Shown: positions 17,353-25,578, counted from the first letter of the stretch. The stretch: DNA of 64,000 nt from Desulfovibrio sp. Fe33 (GCF_028532725.1 NZ_JAQKGU010000001.1:545170-609169); one strand, 5' to 3'. Program-made: numbers and translations. Notes: a model not told the origin generated them from the letters alone.

Positions 17353-17882
17353 GCTCGCGCACGCCGGGGCCGTTCTCTTATAGGCGTCGGGTTTAGGGGG
17401 CGCCCGGCGGGGTTGCCGGGATTTTTGAGCGAAACAGGATGGATGGAAACAGGATGGATGGGAATAGTATAAAAGCCGCTTGGACGCGGTGAGCGTTGCA
17501 CAAAATACCAATAAAGACGGCTGCTTCACAGATTGATCCCCTTCCGTTTCCGCATGTGGCGCTGCCGTGCGCAATTTCAGTTGAGAAAGAGGAGGGGAAC
17601 AATGTGGCTCCATCCGGAATTTTCAATCAGCTCCCTGTTCGCGGGTGTCAACCGCCGTTCGACAACGCGCAAGGAAGCTTCAAGCATTGGATACCGGAGA
17701 TAAGCCTTTCGTGCAGGTCTCCCCTCCTGCCGGACGCCGACCAGTTCGATATTCTCAGCCTGCCATACCTAGCATTGGATTGAACGTATCGTCAATTGAT
17801 GCGGTGTTTAAACTGCCTCATGGGAGGGGAAGCAGGCTCGGCTGGAAGGGGGGTGCGGCGCGCGTGAAGAGGGGGCGACGCG
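17353..17882. other. 530-bp gap: upstream region of the exported-protein operon
   Basis: No gene is supported; the short frames here lack ribosome sites and recognisable content. Next to the operon start is a two-copy 15-bp tandem repeat. On the minus strand TATACT (17466-17471) could be a -10 element but has no convincing -35. fliQ ends at the other side and I see no clear terminator for it. Confidence 0.5.
17431..17460. repeat. Perfect 15-bp direct repeat, two copies
   Basis: GAAACAGGATGGATG occurs at 17431-17445 and again at 17446-17460 with no mismatch, 80 bp upstream of the heme/propeller gene start. It may be a protein-binding site in the leader or a slippage product. Confidence 0.9.
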
Positions 17883-18152
17883 CTAGCGGATGTAGTTCGG
17901 CAGGTTGAGGAAGAGGTTTGTGGTGTATGAAGTCATCTTGTCCATGATCCATGGGAAGGCCACGAGCAGGGCCAGGAAGATGGCGATGATCTTCGGCACC
18001 ATGGTCAGGGTCATTTCCTGGATTTGGGTTGCGGCCTGGATGATGGAAATGAGAATGCCCACGGCCATGCCGATGCCGAGCATGGGCAGGGAGATAACCA
18101 AGGTCATTTCAATGGCCTGCCGAGCGAAACCGACGACGAATTCCGGTGTCAT
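17883..18152 (-). CDS. fliQ: Flagellar export apparatus protein FliQ
   Basis: 89 residues with two hydrophobic helices, the usual size for FliQ. The family motifs LVISLPMLGIGMAVGILISIIQAATQIQ and KIIAIFLALLVAFPWI are clear. FliQ is part of the export gate (FliPQR) of the flagellar type III secretion system in the inner membrane. It is the last gene of the motility operon here, 82 bp after fliP. fliR, flhB and flhA, which often follow, are not in this window. Confidence 0.96.
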   Translation of the reverse strand: MTPEFVVGFARQAIEMTLVISLPMLGIGMAVGILISIIQAATQIQEMTLTMVPKIIAIFLALLVAFPWIMDKMTSYTTNLFLNLPNYIR

Positions 18153-18234
18153 TTCAGGCCCTCCTTGCCGGGGCGGTTGAGGTTATGGGCAGGAGTCCGG
18201 ACGGACCACTCCCCGGGCAACGCGGGGCGTCCGG

Positions 18235-18996
18235 TCACTGGAAGGTGTTGACCAGGGAGCCCACCAGCAGGTTCCAGCCGTCGATGAGGATGAACAGCAG
18301 AATCTTGAACGGCAACGAGATCATCACCGGAGGCAGCATCATCATGCCCATGGCGAGCAGGATGGAGGCCACCACCATGTCGAGGATGAGAAACGGGATG
18401 TAGATGAGGAAGCCTATGGTAAAGCCCGTCTTCAGCTCCGAGATGGTGTAGGCGGCCACCAGCATGATGGTCGGCACATCCTCCTTGCTCTCGGGGCGCG
18501 GTTCCTTGGTGATGGAGTAGAAGATCGACAGGTCCTTCTCGCGGGTATGCTTGAACATGAACGCGCGGATGGGTTCCTGGGCGCGGGTCAGCGCCTCGGT
18601 GAAATTGATGGTCTCGTCCATGTACGGCTGGAGTGCGGTCTCGTTGATGGCCTTGCCCACCGGGTACATGATGACCATGGTCATGAAGATGGCCAGGGCG
18701 GCCAGGACCTGGTTGGGCGGCATCTGCTGGGTGCCCATGGCTTGCCGGATGAAGTGGAAGACGATGATGATCCGGGTGAAGGAGGTCATGGTCAGCATGA
18801 TGGCCGGGGCCACGGACAGAACGGTCAGCAGGAAGAGAATTTCAAGCAGGGTCGAGACTTCCTGCGGGTCGGCCTGACCTGCGGCCAGCTCCATGGACAG
18901 CTTGGGAATGATCGGAGCCTGCGCCCAGGCCAGGGCCGGAAGGAGCACGGCGGCCAGGACCGCCAGCAGGGTCAGGAGACGCGCTCGGCTACTCAT
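18235..18996 (-). CDS. fliP: Flagellar export apparatus protein FliP
   Basis: 253 residues with a cleavable signal peptide (ending ALAWAQA), as is typical for FliP, and four membrane helices. The FliP signatures SFTRIIIVFHFIRQAMGTQQMPPNQVL and LGMDMVVASILLAMGMMMLPP-type segments are recognisable (here ILDMVVASILLAMGMMM). It forms the core of the export gate with FliQ and FliR. Its start overlaps the end of fliO by 8 bp. Confidence 0.96.
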   Translation of the reverse strand: MSSRARLLTLLAVLAAVLLPALAWAQAPIIPKLSMELAAGQADPQEVSTLLEILFLLTVLSVAPAIMLTMTSFTRIIIVFHFIRQAMGTQQMPPNQVLAALAIFMTMVIMYPVGKAINETALQPYMDETINFTEALTRAQEPIRAFMFKHTREKDLSIFYSITKEPRPESKEDVPTIMLVAAYTISELKTGFTIGFLIYIPFLILDMVVASILLAMGMMMLPPVMISLPFKILLFILIDGWNLLVGSLVNTFQ

Positions 18997-19369
18997 GGCC
19001 TGCGTTCCTCTTGAGGATCGACGCGAAGCTTTTGCGCTCCGGCCTGTCCGGCTCGGGAGCTGCCTCCGATTCGGAAAGCAGGGTGATTTCGTGTTCGGTC
19101 ACGCCCAGCAGCAGATCCTTGTCGCGGTACCGGACCACGGCCAGGGACTGGCGGTTGCCGAGCATGAGGCGGTTGACCAGCCTCGGGCCGCCGGGACCTC
19201 CGGAAGTCAGCGCGCCGGGCACGCCGAATCGCTTGAGCAGCCAGTAAGCCAGAAAAATGACGCCGAGCAGCAGGAACAGGTATCCGGCGGTGGTCAGGAG
19301 GGTGGTCCCGGAATCCACGGCCGGAAGCTGCATGGGGGCGGCGGAGCCGACCGGGGCCGGGCTAGCCAA
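18989..19369 (-). CDS. fliO: Flagellar biosynthesis protein FliO
   Basis: 126 residues: a short periplasmic N-terminus, one membrane helix (about 27-45, TTAGYLFLLLGVIFLAYWLL) and a cytoplasmic domain with the conserved RLMLGNRQSLAVVRYRDKDLLLGVT stretch in which family members interact with FliP. FliO assists FliP assembly into the export gate. It overlaps fliN by 8 bp at its start and fliP by 8 bp at its end, so the three are translationally linked. Confidence 0.9.
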   Translation of the reverse strand: MASPAPVGSAAPMQLPAVDSGTTLLTTAGYLFLLLGVIFLAYWLLKRFGVPGALTSGGPGGPRLVNRLMLGNRQSLAVVRYRDKDLLLGVTEHEITLLSESEAAPEPDRPERKSFASILKRNAGHE

Positions 19370-19886
19370 GCTGCTTCACCCGCTCGATGGGGCTGATGAT
19401 GTCCGTCAGCCGGATGCCGAATTTCTCGTTGATGACCACGGCTTCGCCGCGCGCGACCAGCTTGCCGTTGACGTAGATTTCTAGCGGTTCGCCGGCCAAC
19501 TTGTTCAGCTCGACCACCGAGCCCTGTCCCAATTGCAGAAGCTCGTTGATGAGAAGCTTGGTACGGCCGAGTTCGGCCGAGACTTCCAGCGGAATGTCCA
19601 GAATGAAGTCCAGGTCCCGCTTGCCGGAGGTGCTTCCGGCCTTGGCGTCCGGGCCCATGTCGGTCAGGTCGTAGTCGTGGGTCCGGGTGGACAGGAACGC
19701 CTGCTCCTTTTCGTGCCTGACTTCCTCCTGCTCGGACTCGGCCAGGGCAGCGGCCCATTCGTCGGCCAGGGCTTCGTCGTCGTTCCCCATGTTGGCGCTC
19801 CCCGCCTCGGAGGGATCGGTCACGTCGCCGCTTTCCAGGAGGGCGTCGGCCCATTCCTGCGCGAGTTTGTCCTGATCGTCAGCCAT
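19362..19886 (-). CDS. fliN: Flagellar motor switch protein FliN
   Basis: 174 residues. ATG 19886 (MADDQDKLAQEWADALL) is preferred because GAGGTGAG lies right upstream; an upstream in-frame ATG at 19931 lacks this. The C-terminal 75 residues are the SpoA/FliN domain (DIPLEVSAELGRTKLLINELLQLGQGSVVEL, then GEAVVINEKFGIRLTDIISP). The acidic N-terminal half contains two copies of an EWA(D/A)AL motif (QEWADALLES, DEWAAALAES), a short motif seen in deltaproteobacterial FliN proteins. It forms part of the C-ring that sets rotation direction. Confidence 0.94.
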   Translation of the reverse strand: MADDQDKLAQEWADALLESGDVTDPSEAGSANMGNDDEALADEWAAALAESEQEEVRHEKEQAFLSTRTHDYDLTDMGPDAKAGSTSGKRDLDFILDIPLEVSAELGRTKLLINELLQLGQGSVVELNKLAGEPLEIYVNGKLVARGEAVVINEKFGIRLTDIISPIERVKQLG

Positions 19887-19970
19887 GTCGCTCACCTCAT
19901 TGAATACGTTGTTCTCCGTCCGGGCCGTCAAAAACCGGGACGTCCCGATGCGGAACTAGCAAGAAGCGTG

Positions 19971-20471
19971 CTACTGGATGACCATTTCCGTGATGTAGAC
20001 CCGCAATACGCCGCCGTTGCCGATGATCTGATTGAGGCGGTCCGCGATCTCCTGCTTGAGCTCCACCTTTGCCTGCATGGTGGACAGGCCGTCGTAGGTC
20101 TTGCTCGAAAGGAGCAGGAGCAGAGTATCCTTGATCTTGGCCTCGTACTTGGTCAGCGCGGCCTGGGCGTCGCCGTCGCGCACCTCGACCTCAACGCCGA
20201 GTTTCAGGTACCGGCGGCCGAGGGGGTCGGCCAGGTTGACCAGGAACGTGGGCAGGGCCACGATCTGACCCTCCAGTTGCTCGGCCGGTTGGGCGGGATC
20301 GCCCGCGGCGTCGTTCTGGGCGGCCGTGTTCTCGTCGGGCGCGGCGATGAACATGGTGTAGCCGAAATATCCGCCCACACCGAGTCCCGCCAGCAGAACG
20401 ACGATGATGATCCACTTGAGCAGACCGCTCTTTTTCTTTTTCCCGTCTTCCCGGATTTCGTCTTCAGCCAT
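19971..20471 (-). CDS. fliL: Flagellar basal body-associated protein FliL
   Basis: 166 residues with a short basic cytoplasmic start, one membrane helix (about 19-40, LLKWIIIVVLLAGLGVGGYFGY) and a periplasmic domain with LPTFLVNLADPLGRRYLKLGVEVEV. FliL surrounds the stator and supports its function. Placed between the second MotB-type gene (78-bp gap) and fliN (84-bp gap). AGGAAGG provides the ribosome site. The Ala/Asp-rich linker after the helix is normal for the family. Confidence 0.93.
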   Translation of the reverse strand: MAEDEIREDGKKKKSGLLKWIIIVVLLAGLGVGGYFGYTMFIAAPDENTAAQNDAAGDPAQPAEQLEGQIVALPTFLVNLADPLGRRYLKLGVEVEVRDGDAQAALTKYEAKIKDTLLLLLSSKTYDGLSTMQAKVELKQEIADRLNQIIGNGGVLRVYITEMVIQ

Positions 20472-20549
20472 GGCAGCTTTCCTTCCTGCTGGATGTTGTC
20501 AAAATGCTTATCGTCAATCGTCGCAATTTTCCAGGCCAATTCTTGGCCG

Positions 20550-21275
20550 CTAGTAGCCGCCGATGGGACGGGCGGTCTTGAGCAGTATCTCCACCCGCCG
20601 GTTCTTGGGCGAGGCCGTGGCCCTGCCCGTCCCGTCGACCACCGGGAAGGCGTCTCCGTAGGCGGACAGGGAGAATCGCGAGTTGGGCACGCCCTTGTCC
20701 ACAAGATAGGCCAGCACTGCCAGGGCGCGGTCGCCGGACAGTTCCAGCGGCGTCCGCGCCGCGTCGGAGGCGTCGGTGAATCCGGCCACGTTGATGGGCG
20801 CGTCGGTCTGGGTCATCATCGGCACCAGCCGGTCCATGAGGAACCTGCCTCCGTCGGAGAGCTCGGCCGCGCCGGGCGCGAAAAGAATCTGGTCGGAGAA
20901 GACCAGGGCCACGCCGTCCTGCTTGGCCAGGACGTCGAGGTTGTCGTCAAGCCGGGACTTGCTGATCTCGTCGGGCAGGGTGTCGTCCGGGAAGAGAAGG
21001 TCCTTGATCCGCTGCTGCTTGTCCAGGACTTCCCACGGCTTTTCCATGAGTTCCACGACCAGCCGGTCCTTGACGTTGACCCGGCCCGAGCCGCGCTTGT
21101 CGAGCAGGCCGAGGTCCGCCGTGGTCAGCGTGACCTTGGTCAGGATGGCGTTGTCCATGGAGGCCATGGACAGGAGCAGGACGAAGAACGTCAGCAGCAG
21201 GGTCATGAGGTCCGAAAACGTCACCAGCCACAGGGCCAGAGGCGGACACGGCTCTTCTTTTTTCTTTCTGGCCAT
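20550..21275 (-). CDS. Second MotB-like OmpA-family stator protein
   Basis: 241 residues. The single N-terminal helix ALWLVTFSDLMTLLLTFFVLLLS keeps the aspartate (Asp22) that carries protons in MotB, and the C-terminal OmpA domain (about 125-235) has FTDASDAARTPLELSGDRALAVLAYLVDKGV and ASPKNRRVEILL for peptidoglycan binding. It follows another motB gene by 2 bp, so the operon encodes one MotA and two MotB-type proteins. It may form part of a mixed stator or an alternative stator for different load. The two proteins differ clearly outside the helix and OmpA core, so this is an old paralogue pair. Confidence 0.88.
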   Translation of the reverse strand: MARKKKEEPCPPLALWLVTFSDLMTLLLTFFVLLLSMASMDNAILTKVTLTTADLGLLDKRGSGRVNVKDRLVVELMEKPWEVLDKQQRIKDLLFPDDTLPDEISKSRLDDNLDVLAKQDGVALVFSDQILFAPGAAELSDGGRFLMDRLVPMMTQTDAPINVAGFTDASDAARTPLELSGDRALAVLAYLVDKGVPNSRFSLSAYGDAFPVVDGTGRATASPKNRRVEILLKTARPIGGY

Positions 21276-21277
21276 GG

Positions 21278-22099
21278 CTAGCGCAGCTCCGCCGGGGTGG
21301 AAACGTCGAATTCGAAGCCGTCGACGCTCATGGTGTCGTCCCGGCGCGGAGGCGCGGGCGCGGTTTCGACGATGCGGTCGCCGAGGCGGCTGGAACGCTT
21401 GTCCAGGACGATGTCCACCCGCCGGTTGCGGGCGCGGTTCTCCGCTGTGTTCGGCGGGTAATGGGGCCGGTATTTGCCGAAGGCCTCCACCCGGAGCATG
21501 TCCGGGCTCATGCCGTTGGCCAGCAGGTAGCTGTAGATGGCCAGCGTCCGGTTGAGAGAAAGCTTCCAGGAGAGGTCCGGGTTCCGTTCGTCGTCGCCCG
21601 GCTGATAGTTCATTCCGAGTTCGTCGCGCATGTCAGAGGTGTGCCCGGCCAGGAGCAGGGGATATTCGACCTGCCGCAGCAGGGGCATGAAGCGGTCCAG
21701 GGTGGCCCGTCCGGCCGGACTCAGGGCCGAGCCGTCGGATCCGAAAAGGAGGCTGGCGTTGATGGACAGAATCTGGACGAACCTGTTCGAGGAAAAGTTG
21801 ATGTCGGCGTCCACGTTCTCCCATTTCAGGGACTGGAGCGGCTCCAGGTCGCCGGAATCCATGGGGCCCGGCTCCACGGTCTTCTTGGTGTCTTCCTTGG
21901 AAAACGTGTCGTAGCTCTGCTTGTTGAAGCCGAAGGTGCCGATGATGGAGCCGAGCGCCACCAGCTTTCGCCGCTGGTCGATGGTGGCCATGGAGACGAG
22001 CAGGATGAAGAAGGTCAGCATAAGCGTCATGCAATCCGCGAACGTGACCATCCACAGAGGGATTCCCTCGCATTCCTGTTTTTTCTTCTTCTTGGCCAT
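21278..22099 (-). CDS. motB: Flagellar motor protein MotB
   Basis: 273 residues. Basic start (MAKKKKKQ), one membrane helix with the proton-channel Asp (PLWMVTFADCMTLMLTFFILLVS, Asp22), a plug/linker region, and an OmpA domain (about 120-245) with LLLAGHTSDMRDE and NRARNRRVDIVL. Compared with classic MotB the OmpA domain carries an insert (YQPGDDERNPDLS) between its helices. It follows motA by 24 bp. The C-terminal tail after the OmpA domain is rich in Pro, Arg and Asp. Confidence 0.92.
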   Translation of the reverse strand: MAKKKKKQECEGIPLWMVTFADCMTLMLTFFILLVSMATIDQRRKLVALGSIIGTFGFNKQSYDTFSKEDTKKTVEPGPMDSGDLEPLQSLKWENVDADINFSSNRFVQILSINASLLFGSDGSALSPAGRATLDRFMPLLRQVEYPLLLAGHTSDMRDELGMNYQPGDDERNPDLSWKLSLNRTLAIYSYLLANGMSPDMLRVEAFGKYRPHYPPNTAENRARNRRVDIVLDKRSSRLGDRIVETAPAPPRRDDTMSVDGFEFDVSTPAELR

Positions 22100-22123
22100 G
22101 GCGCGCCCCCTCGGGCGGGATGG

Positions 22124-22885
22124 TTAATCGGAGACGATGCGGTCTTTGGGCGGCAGGTAGCTGTTCAGCTTTTCCTCGATGATGCGCGGGTTCTCGCCCT
22201 TGGATATGGATAAAATGCCCTCCATTATCATTTCGCGGAGGAGGATTTCCTCCTTGCTGCGCGCCTTGAGCTTGCCCGCCATGGGGTTGAGGATCAGGTT
22301 CGAGATGATGGCGCCGTAGAGGGTGGTGAGCAGGGCCACGGCCATGGCCGGGCCGATGGAGGACGGGTCGCTCATGGTCTGGAGCATCTGGACCAGGCCG
22401 ATGACCGTGCCGATCATGCCCATGGCCGGAGCCAGGGTCCCGAGGGCGGCGACCACGTCCGCGCCGGTGGCGTGCCGCTCGCTCAGGTAGGATATCTCGG
22501 TTTCGAGGATTTCCTGGATGGTCTGGGGCTCGAGGCCGTCAACGGTCAGTTGCAGCCCCTTGCGCATGTAGTCGTCGTCTATTTCCTTGATGAGCGGCTC
22601 CAGGGACAGGATGCCCTCGCGGCGGGCGCGGTTGGCGTAGTCCTTGAAACGGTCGATGACCTCGGCCGGGGAATCCAGGCTGGAGAAGAAGGTGTTCTTG
22701 ATGACCCCGATGACCCCGATGATGTAGTTCATGGGGTAGTTGACCAGGCCCGCTCCGAGGGTGCCTCCCACCACGATGAGCAGGGACGGCACGGACACGA
22801 AGATAATCAGGCTGGAGCCGGTCATGATTGCCGACAGGACCAGCCCGAAGGAGAGGACGATGCCTATTATGGTACCCAGATCCAT
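22124..22885 (-). CDS. motA: Flagellar motor stator protein MotA
   Basis: 253 residues with four membrane helices, the MotA/PomA arrangement. The first (IGIVLSFGLVLSAIMTGSSLIIFVSVPSLLIV) and the channel helices 3 and 4 (GMIGTVIGLVQMLQTM and AVALLTTLYGAIISNLILNPMAGKL) are recognisable; the big cytoplasmic loop includes RRARREGILSLE-type residues contacting the rotor. It starts 18 bp after yggS, so both should be read from the sigma-28 promoter at 23651. Confidence 0.95.
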   Translation of the reverse strand: MDLGTIIGIVLSFGLVLSAIMTGSSLIIFVSVPSLLIVVGGTLGAGLVNYPMNYIIGVIGVIKNTFFSSLDSPAEVIDRFKDYANRARREGILSLEPLIKEIDDDYMRKGLQLTVDGLEPQTIQEILETEISYLSERHATGADVVAALGTLAPAMGMIGTVIGLVQMLQTMSDPSSIGPAMAVALLTTLYGAIISNLILNPMAGKLKARSKEEILLREMIMEGILSISKGENPRIIEEKLNSYLPPKDRIVSD

Positions 22886-22903
22886 GCTGTCTCCGCTTTA
22901 TTC

Positions 22904-23611
22904 TCAATCGCGCGGCGGCCGCGCCCCGAATATTCTCGTGCCGATGCGCACCAATGTCGCCCCCTCCTGTACGGCCGGGACGAAATCCCCTGTCATGCCC
23001 ATGGAAAGATGGGGCAGCTTCATGCCCAACCGAGTTTCGAGCCGGCCGTGCAGCTCCCGCAGCCGGGCGAAAACCGGCCTGGCGCGTTCCGGGTCGTCGA
23101 AAAACGGCGGCATGGTCATCAATCCGGCGAGCCGCAGCCCTTTCATGCCGAGGATCTCCTCGGCCAGTTCGGGAAGCCGTTCGGTTTCGACTCCCGACTT
23201 CTGCGTTTCGCCCGCGATGTTCACCTGGATCAGAATATCCTGCACCGTGTCCAGGCTCACGGCCTTGTTGTGCAATGCACGGGCCAGCTTGGAGGAGTCC
23301 ACGCTGTGCACCAGGGCGAACTTCCCGGCCACGTACTTGGCCTTGTTGGTCTGGAGTCCGCCGATGAAATGCCAGTGGACGTCCAGTCCGGCCAGCTCCT
23401 CCTGTTTGGACAGGGCCTCCTGCACGTAGTTTTCGCCGAACTCGGCCTGGCCCGTTTCGGCCAGCGCCTGGATGTCCGAGGCCGGGTGCAGTTTGGAAAC
23501 CGCCACCAGGGTCACGTCTTCGGGCGAACGGCCGGCCTGTTTCGCGGCGATGGCCAGCGCTTCCCGAACCTCGGCCGTCCGTTCGGCCAATTCACGTTTT
23601 CTGTCGTTCAT
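22904..23611 (-). CDS. yggS: PLP homeostasis protein YggS/PLPBP
   Basis: 235 residues, fold-type III PLP-binding barrel. VTLVAVSKLHPASDI contains the PLP Lys; GENYVQEA, WHFIGGLQTNKAKYV, GMTGDFVPAVQEGATLVRIGTRIFG (phosphate site) are all family hallmarks. It regulates free PLP and amino-acid balance. ATG 23611 with AGGCGAG upstream is preferred to an upstream ATG at 23644, which would lie in the promoter. Unusually, it is the first gene of a motility operon: an exact sigma-28 promoter lies 40 bp upstream and motA begins 18 bp downstream. Confidence 0.94.
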   Translation of the reverse strand: MNDRKRELAERTAEVREALAIAAKQAGRSPEDVTLVAVSKLHPASDIQALAETGQAEFGENYVQEALSKQEELAGLDVHWHFIGGLQTNKAKYVAGKFALVHSVDSSKLARALHNKAVSLDTVQDILIQVNIAGETQKSGVETERLPELAEEILGMKGLRLAGLMTMPPFFDDPERARPVFARLRELHGRLETRLGMKLPHLSMGMTGDFVPAVQEGATLVRIGTRIFGARPPRD

Positions 23612-23650
23612 GTCTCGCCTGTGAAATCGGAGCCTTGTCCTCACTGGCTC

Positions 23651-23677
23651 TTATCGGCCCGATTCTCAATTAGTTTA
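23651..23677 (-). promoter_or_regulatory. Sigma-28 (FliA) promoter of the yggS-mot-fli operon
   Basis: On the minus strand TAAA, 15 bases, then GCCGATAA: this is the full enterobacterial sigma-28 consensus with exact spacing. The predicted transcription start is around 23643, about 32 bp before the yggS start codon. Confidence 0.88.
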
Positions 23678-24079
23678 ATGAATTAATGATAATTTTTCGC
23701 ATTCGTCCAGCGTGTACAGGCTTATACCATGACTTTGCGCTCCCTAACCACCCGAAATTTTACCGGAACTGTAGCCGTTTGGAAAAGGGCAATGTTGCCG
23801 GAAAGTTAAGTCTAGATTTTCTCTAGTCAACCCGGCGTCCGTTGCGGCAAACCGATGTCGGACGCACTTCGTTCGTTTGCGGCCGACCGGCCGTGGTTTC
23901 GGCTTCGTCCATGTTCGCAAGGCGGCCTGTGCGCTCCGCTCGGCTGGGCGCAATAGAGGGGAAAAGGAATGGGGCCGGTGGGAGGGAAGGAAGAACATTC
24001 GTCAGGGGCGCTCTTCTTGCACCGGCCCCGGAGACCGCCCGGACGCGGCGGGACGCGTCCGGACGGGGTGTGATCGCCT
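23678..24079. other. Intergenic stretch with a CTAG dyad and a long imperfect hairpin
   Basis: No gene is supported in these 400 bp. GTCTAGATTTTCTCTAG at 23810-23826 resembles the 17-mer before nrdJ. GGGGCCGGTG (23971-23980) pairs with CACCGGCCCC (24020-24029), and inside it AAGAA pairs with TTCTT; this may be the terminator of the HD-domain gene on the minus strand, although the T-run after it is weak. Confidence 0.45.
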
Positions 24080-25210
24080 TTAGGCGGGGGTGACTATGGA
24101 ATGGATGGTGCGGACGAGTTCCGCTTCGCCCTTGGAGGCGTAGGTTTCGTACAGGGACATGATGGTGGCCTGGGAGAAGACGTAGTTGCGGAACTGGTTG
24201 AACGGCTTGGCTTTCAGGTCGTTCTTGGAGATGCCGAAGTCGCGCATGGCCACTTTCTCCATGGTCGGGAGAATCCACTGGCAGGCGGGCACGGTAAGCA
24301 CCCAGTCGTGGTCGCCGAGGTGGGTGACGAATCCTTCCTGGCGGCGGGGCAGGGGCAGGGTCTTGCCGCCCTTGTCGAGCAGGCCGTAAGCGACGGGATC
24401 GACGCCCGCGATGATGGAGGCGGCGGTCAGCCAGCCGACGACCTGGGCCTCGTCCTGCTCGGTGCGCGGATGGTTGTGGGCGCAGGCCTGGGCGACGACG
24501 ACGTCGGCGGGGAGCCTGCGAGCGATGGATTCGGCAACACCCAGGGTGTGGTGTTCGCCGGTTCCGGCCAGCTTCCGCTCGGTGCGGGATTCACCGTTGG
24601 CGTCCCACTGGAAGACCCACGGCTTGTGCAGGTCGTGGAGAAGTTGCGCGGCGATGACCACGTCGCGGTCGAGCATGTAGTCGTAAACTTCGCGGTAGCC
24701 GTCATAGAGGGCGATGGACACGCGGGTGTTCAGGCCGGTGTGGGTGCACAGTCCGCCCGGGTATGCATGGTGGCTCTGGTAGCCGCTGCCGGGAGCGGAA
24801 CGGAAGGGCTGGGGAGAGACATCGGCGTTGGCGGACGGCGGCAGAAAATCGGCTTCGGACACGCCCTCGATAAGTCCCTTGGCGGAAAGTTCCTTGTAGA
24901 TGGCCTTCTTGTCGGAGGCGCTCATGGACTTGATGACGGAAGGCGCGGGGTTGTCCAGAATCTGCTCGACGCTGGCCCGGATGGCCGGGTTGCGGATCGC
25001 GGCGGCGGCCTTGAGGATGGATCGCCAGGAGGCGGAGACCGGGGCGGAGGCGTCGGCCATGGCCTCGGGGGTCATGGACATACACTCTTCAAGGGTGCGG
25101 GCTGCCGGGGCGGCCATGGCCCGGACGGGCACGGCGGAGACGGCGGCGGCTGCGCCCGCCAGAGCGCCCAGTTTCAGGAAATCACGACGATTGAGGTATT
25201 CGGAAGACAT
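24080..25210 (-). CDS. Tat-exported HD-domain metal-dependent phosphohydrolase-like protein
   Basis: 376 residues from ATG 25210, which has AGGAG ahead of it. The N-terminus is a twin-arginine signal (NRRDFLKLG, then an Ala-rich helix and AMAA cleavage region), so the folded protein should be exported. The central part has HD-superfamily metal ligands: HHAYPGGLCTHTGLN (His) and AAQLLHDLHKPWVF (His-Asp), followed by further His in TGEHHTLGVAES and AQACAHNHP. HD enzymes usually hydrolyse cytoplasmic nucleotides or signalling molecules; an exported form is unusual. No neighbour suggests a substrate. The C-terminal 100 residues are not assigned. Confidence 0.8.
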   Translation of the reverse strand: MSSEYLNRRDFLKLGALAGAAAAVSAVPVRAMAAPAARTLEECMSMTPEAMADASAPVSASWRSILKAAAAIRNPAIRASVEQILDNPAPSVIKSMSASDKKAIYKELSAKGLIEGVSEADFLPPSANADVSPQPFRSAPGSGYQSHHAYPGGLCTHTGLNTRVSIALYDGYREVYDYMLDRDVVIAAQLLHDLHKPWVFQWDANGESRTERKLAGTGEHHTLGVAESIARRLPADVVVAQACAHNHPRTEQDEAQVVGWLTAASIIAGVDPVAYGLLDKGGKTLPLPRRQEGFVTHLGDHDWVLTVPACQWILPTMEKVAMRDFGISKNDLKAKPFNQFRNYVFSQATIMSLYETYASKGEAELVRTIHSIVTPA

Positions 25211-25383
25211 TCTTTTCTCCTTGAATGCAAGTGCGTTATATGATTCAAGGAACATACGCTCCGCATTCGTCGGAAGCCTTACGAACGAGTGACGGAATGT
25301 TGCCTGTGTATGAAAAAGCGGCGACAAGCCCGGTAGAATTGGCGGGGCGCGGAAAAGGGAAAAAATCGCGTTTCACCCATTAT

Positions 25384-25427
25384 CTATATATAGAGGCTTG
25401 ACGAGTTGGCGGAAAACCGGGCATAGA
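25384..25427 (+). promoter_or_regulatory. Candidate topA promoter with NrdR-box-like palindrome
   Basis: TTGACG (25398-25403) and CATAGA (25422-25427) are separated by 18 bp. Directly upstream is CTATATATAG (25384-25393), which equals the core of the NrdR box (CWATATATWG); the flanking bases do not match the full consensus and no second box is seen at helical spacing. Confidence 0.35.
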
Positions 25428-25578
25428 CCCCCCTCAGTCTACCGGGAATGGTTCTCGGAAAGGCGGAGCCGAATCCGGCGGCACGAACCGGATACACAAT
25501 CTTGCAGCCTGCAGAAGAGGGCGCGGATGCGGGAGCGCAATCGCGCATTTTTCCACAGTCTGATATGAGAGCCGCAAC

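Noticed and set aside
17496..17908. Two short plus-strand frames between the propeller gene and fliQ
   Set aside because: They overlap each other, lack ribosome sites and have no recognisable protein features.
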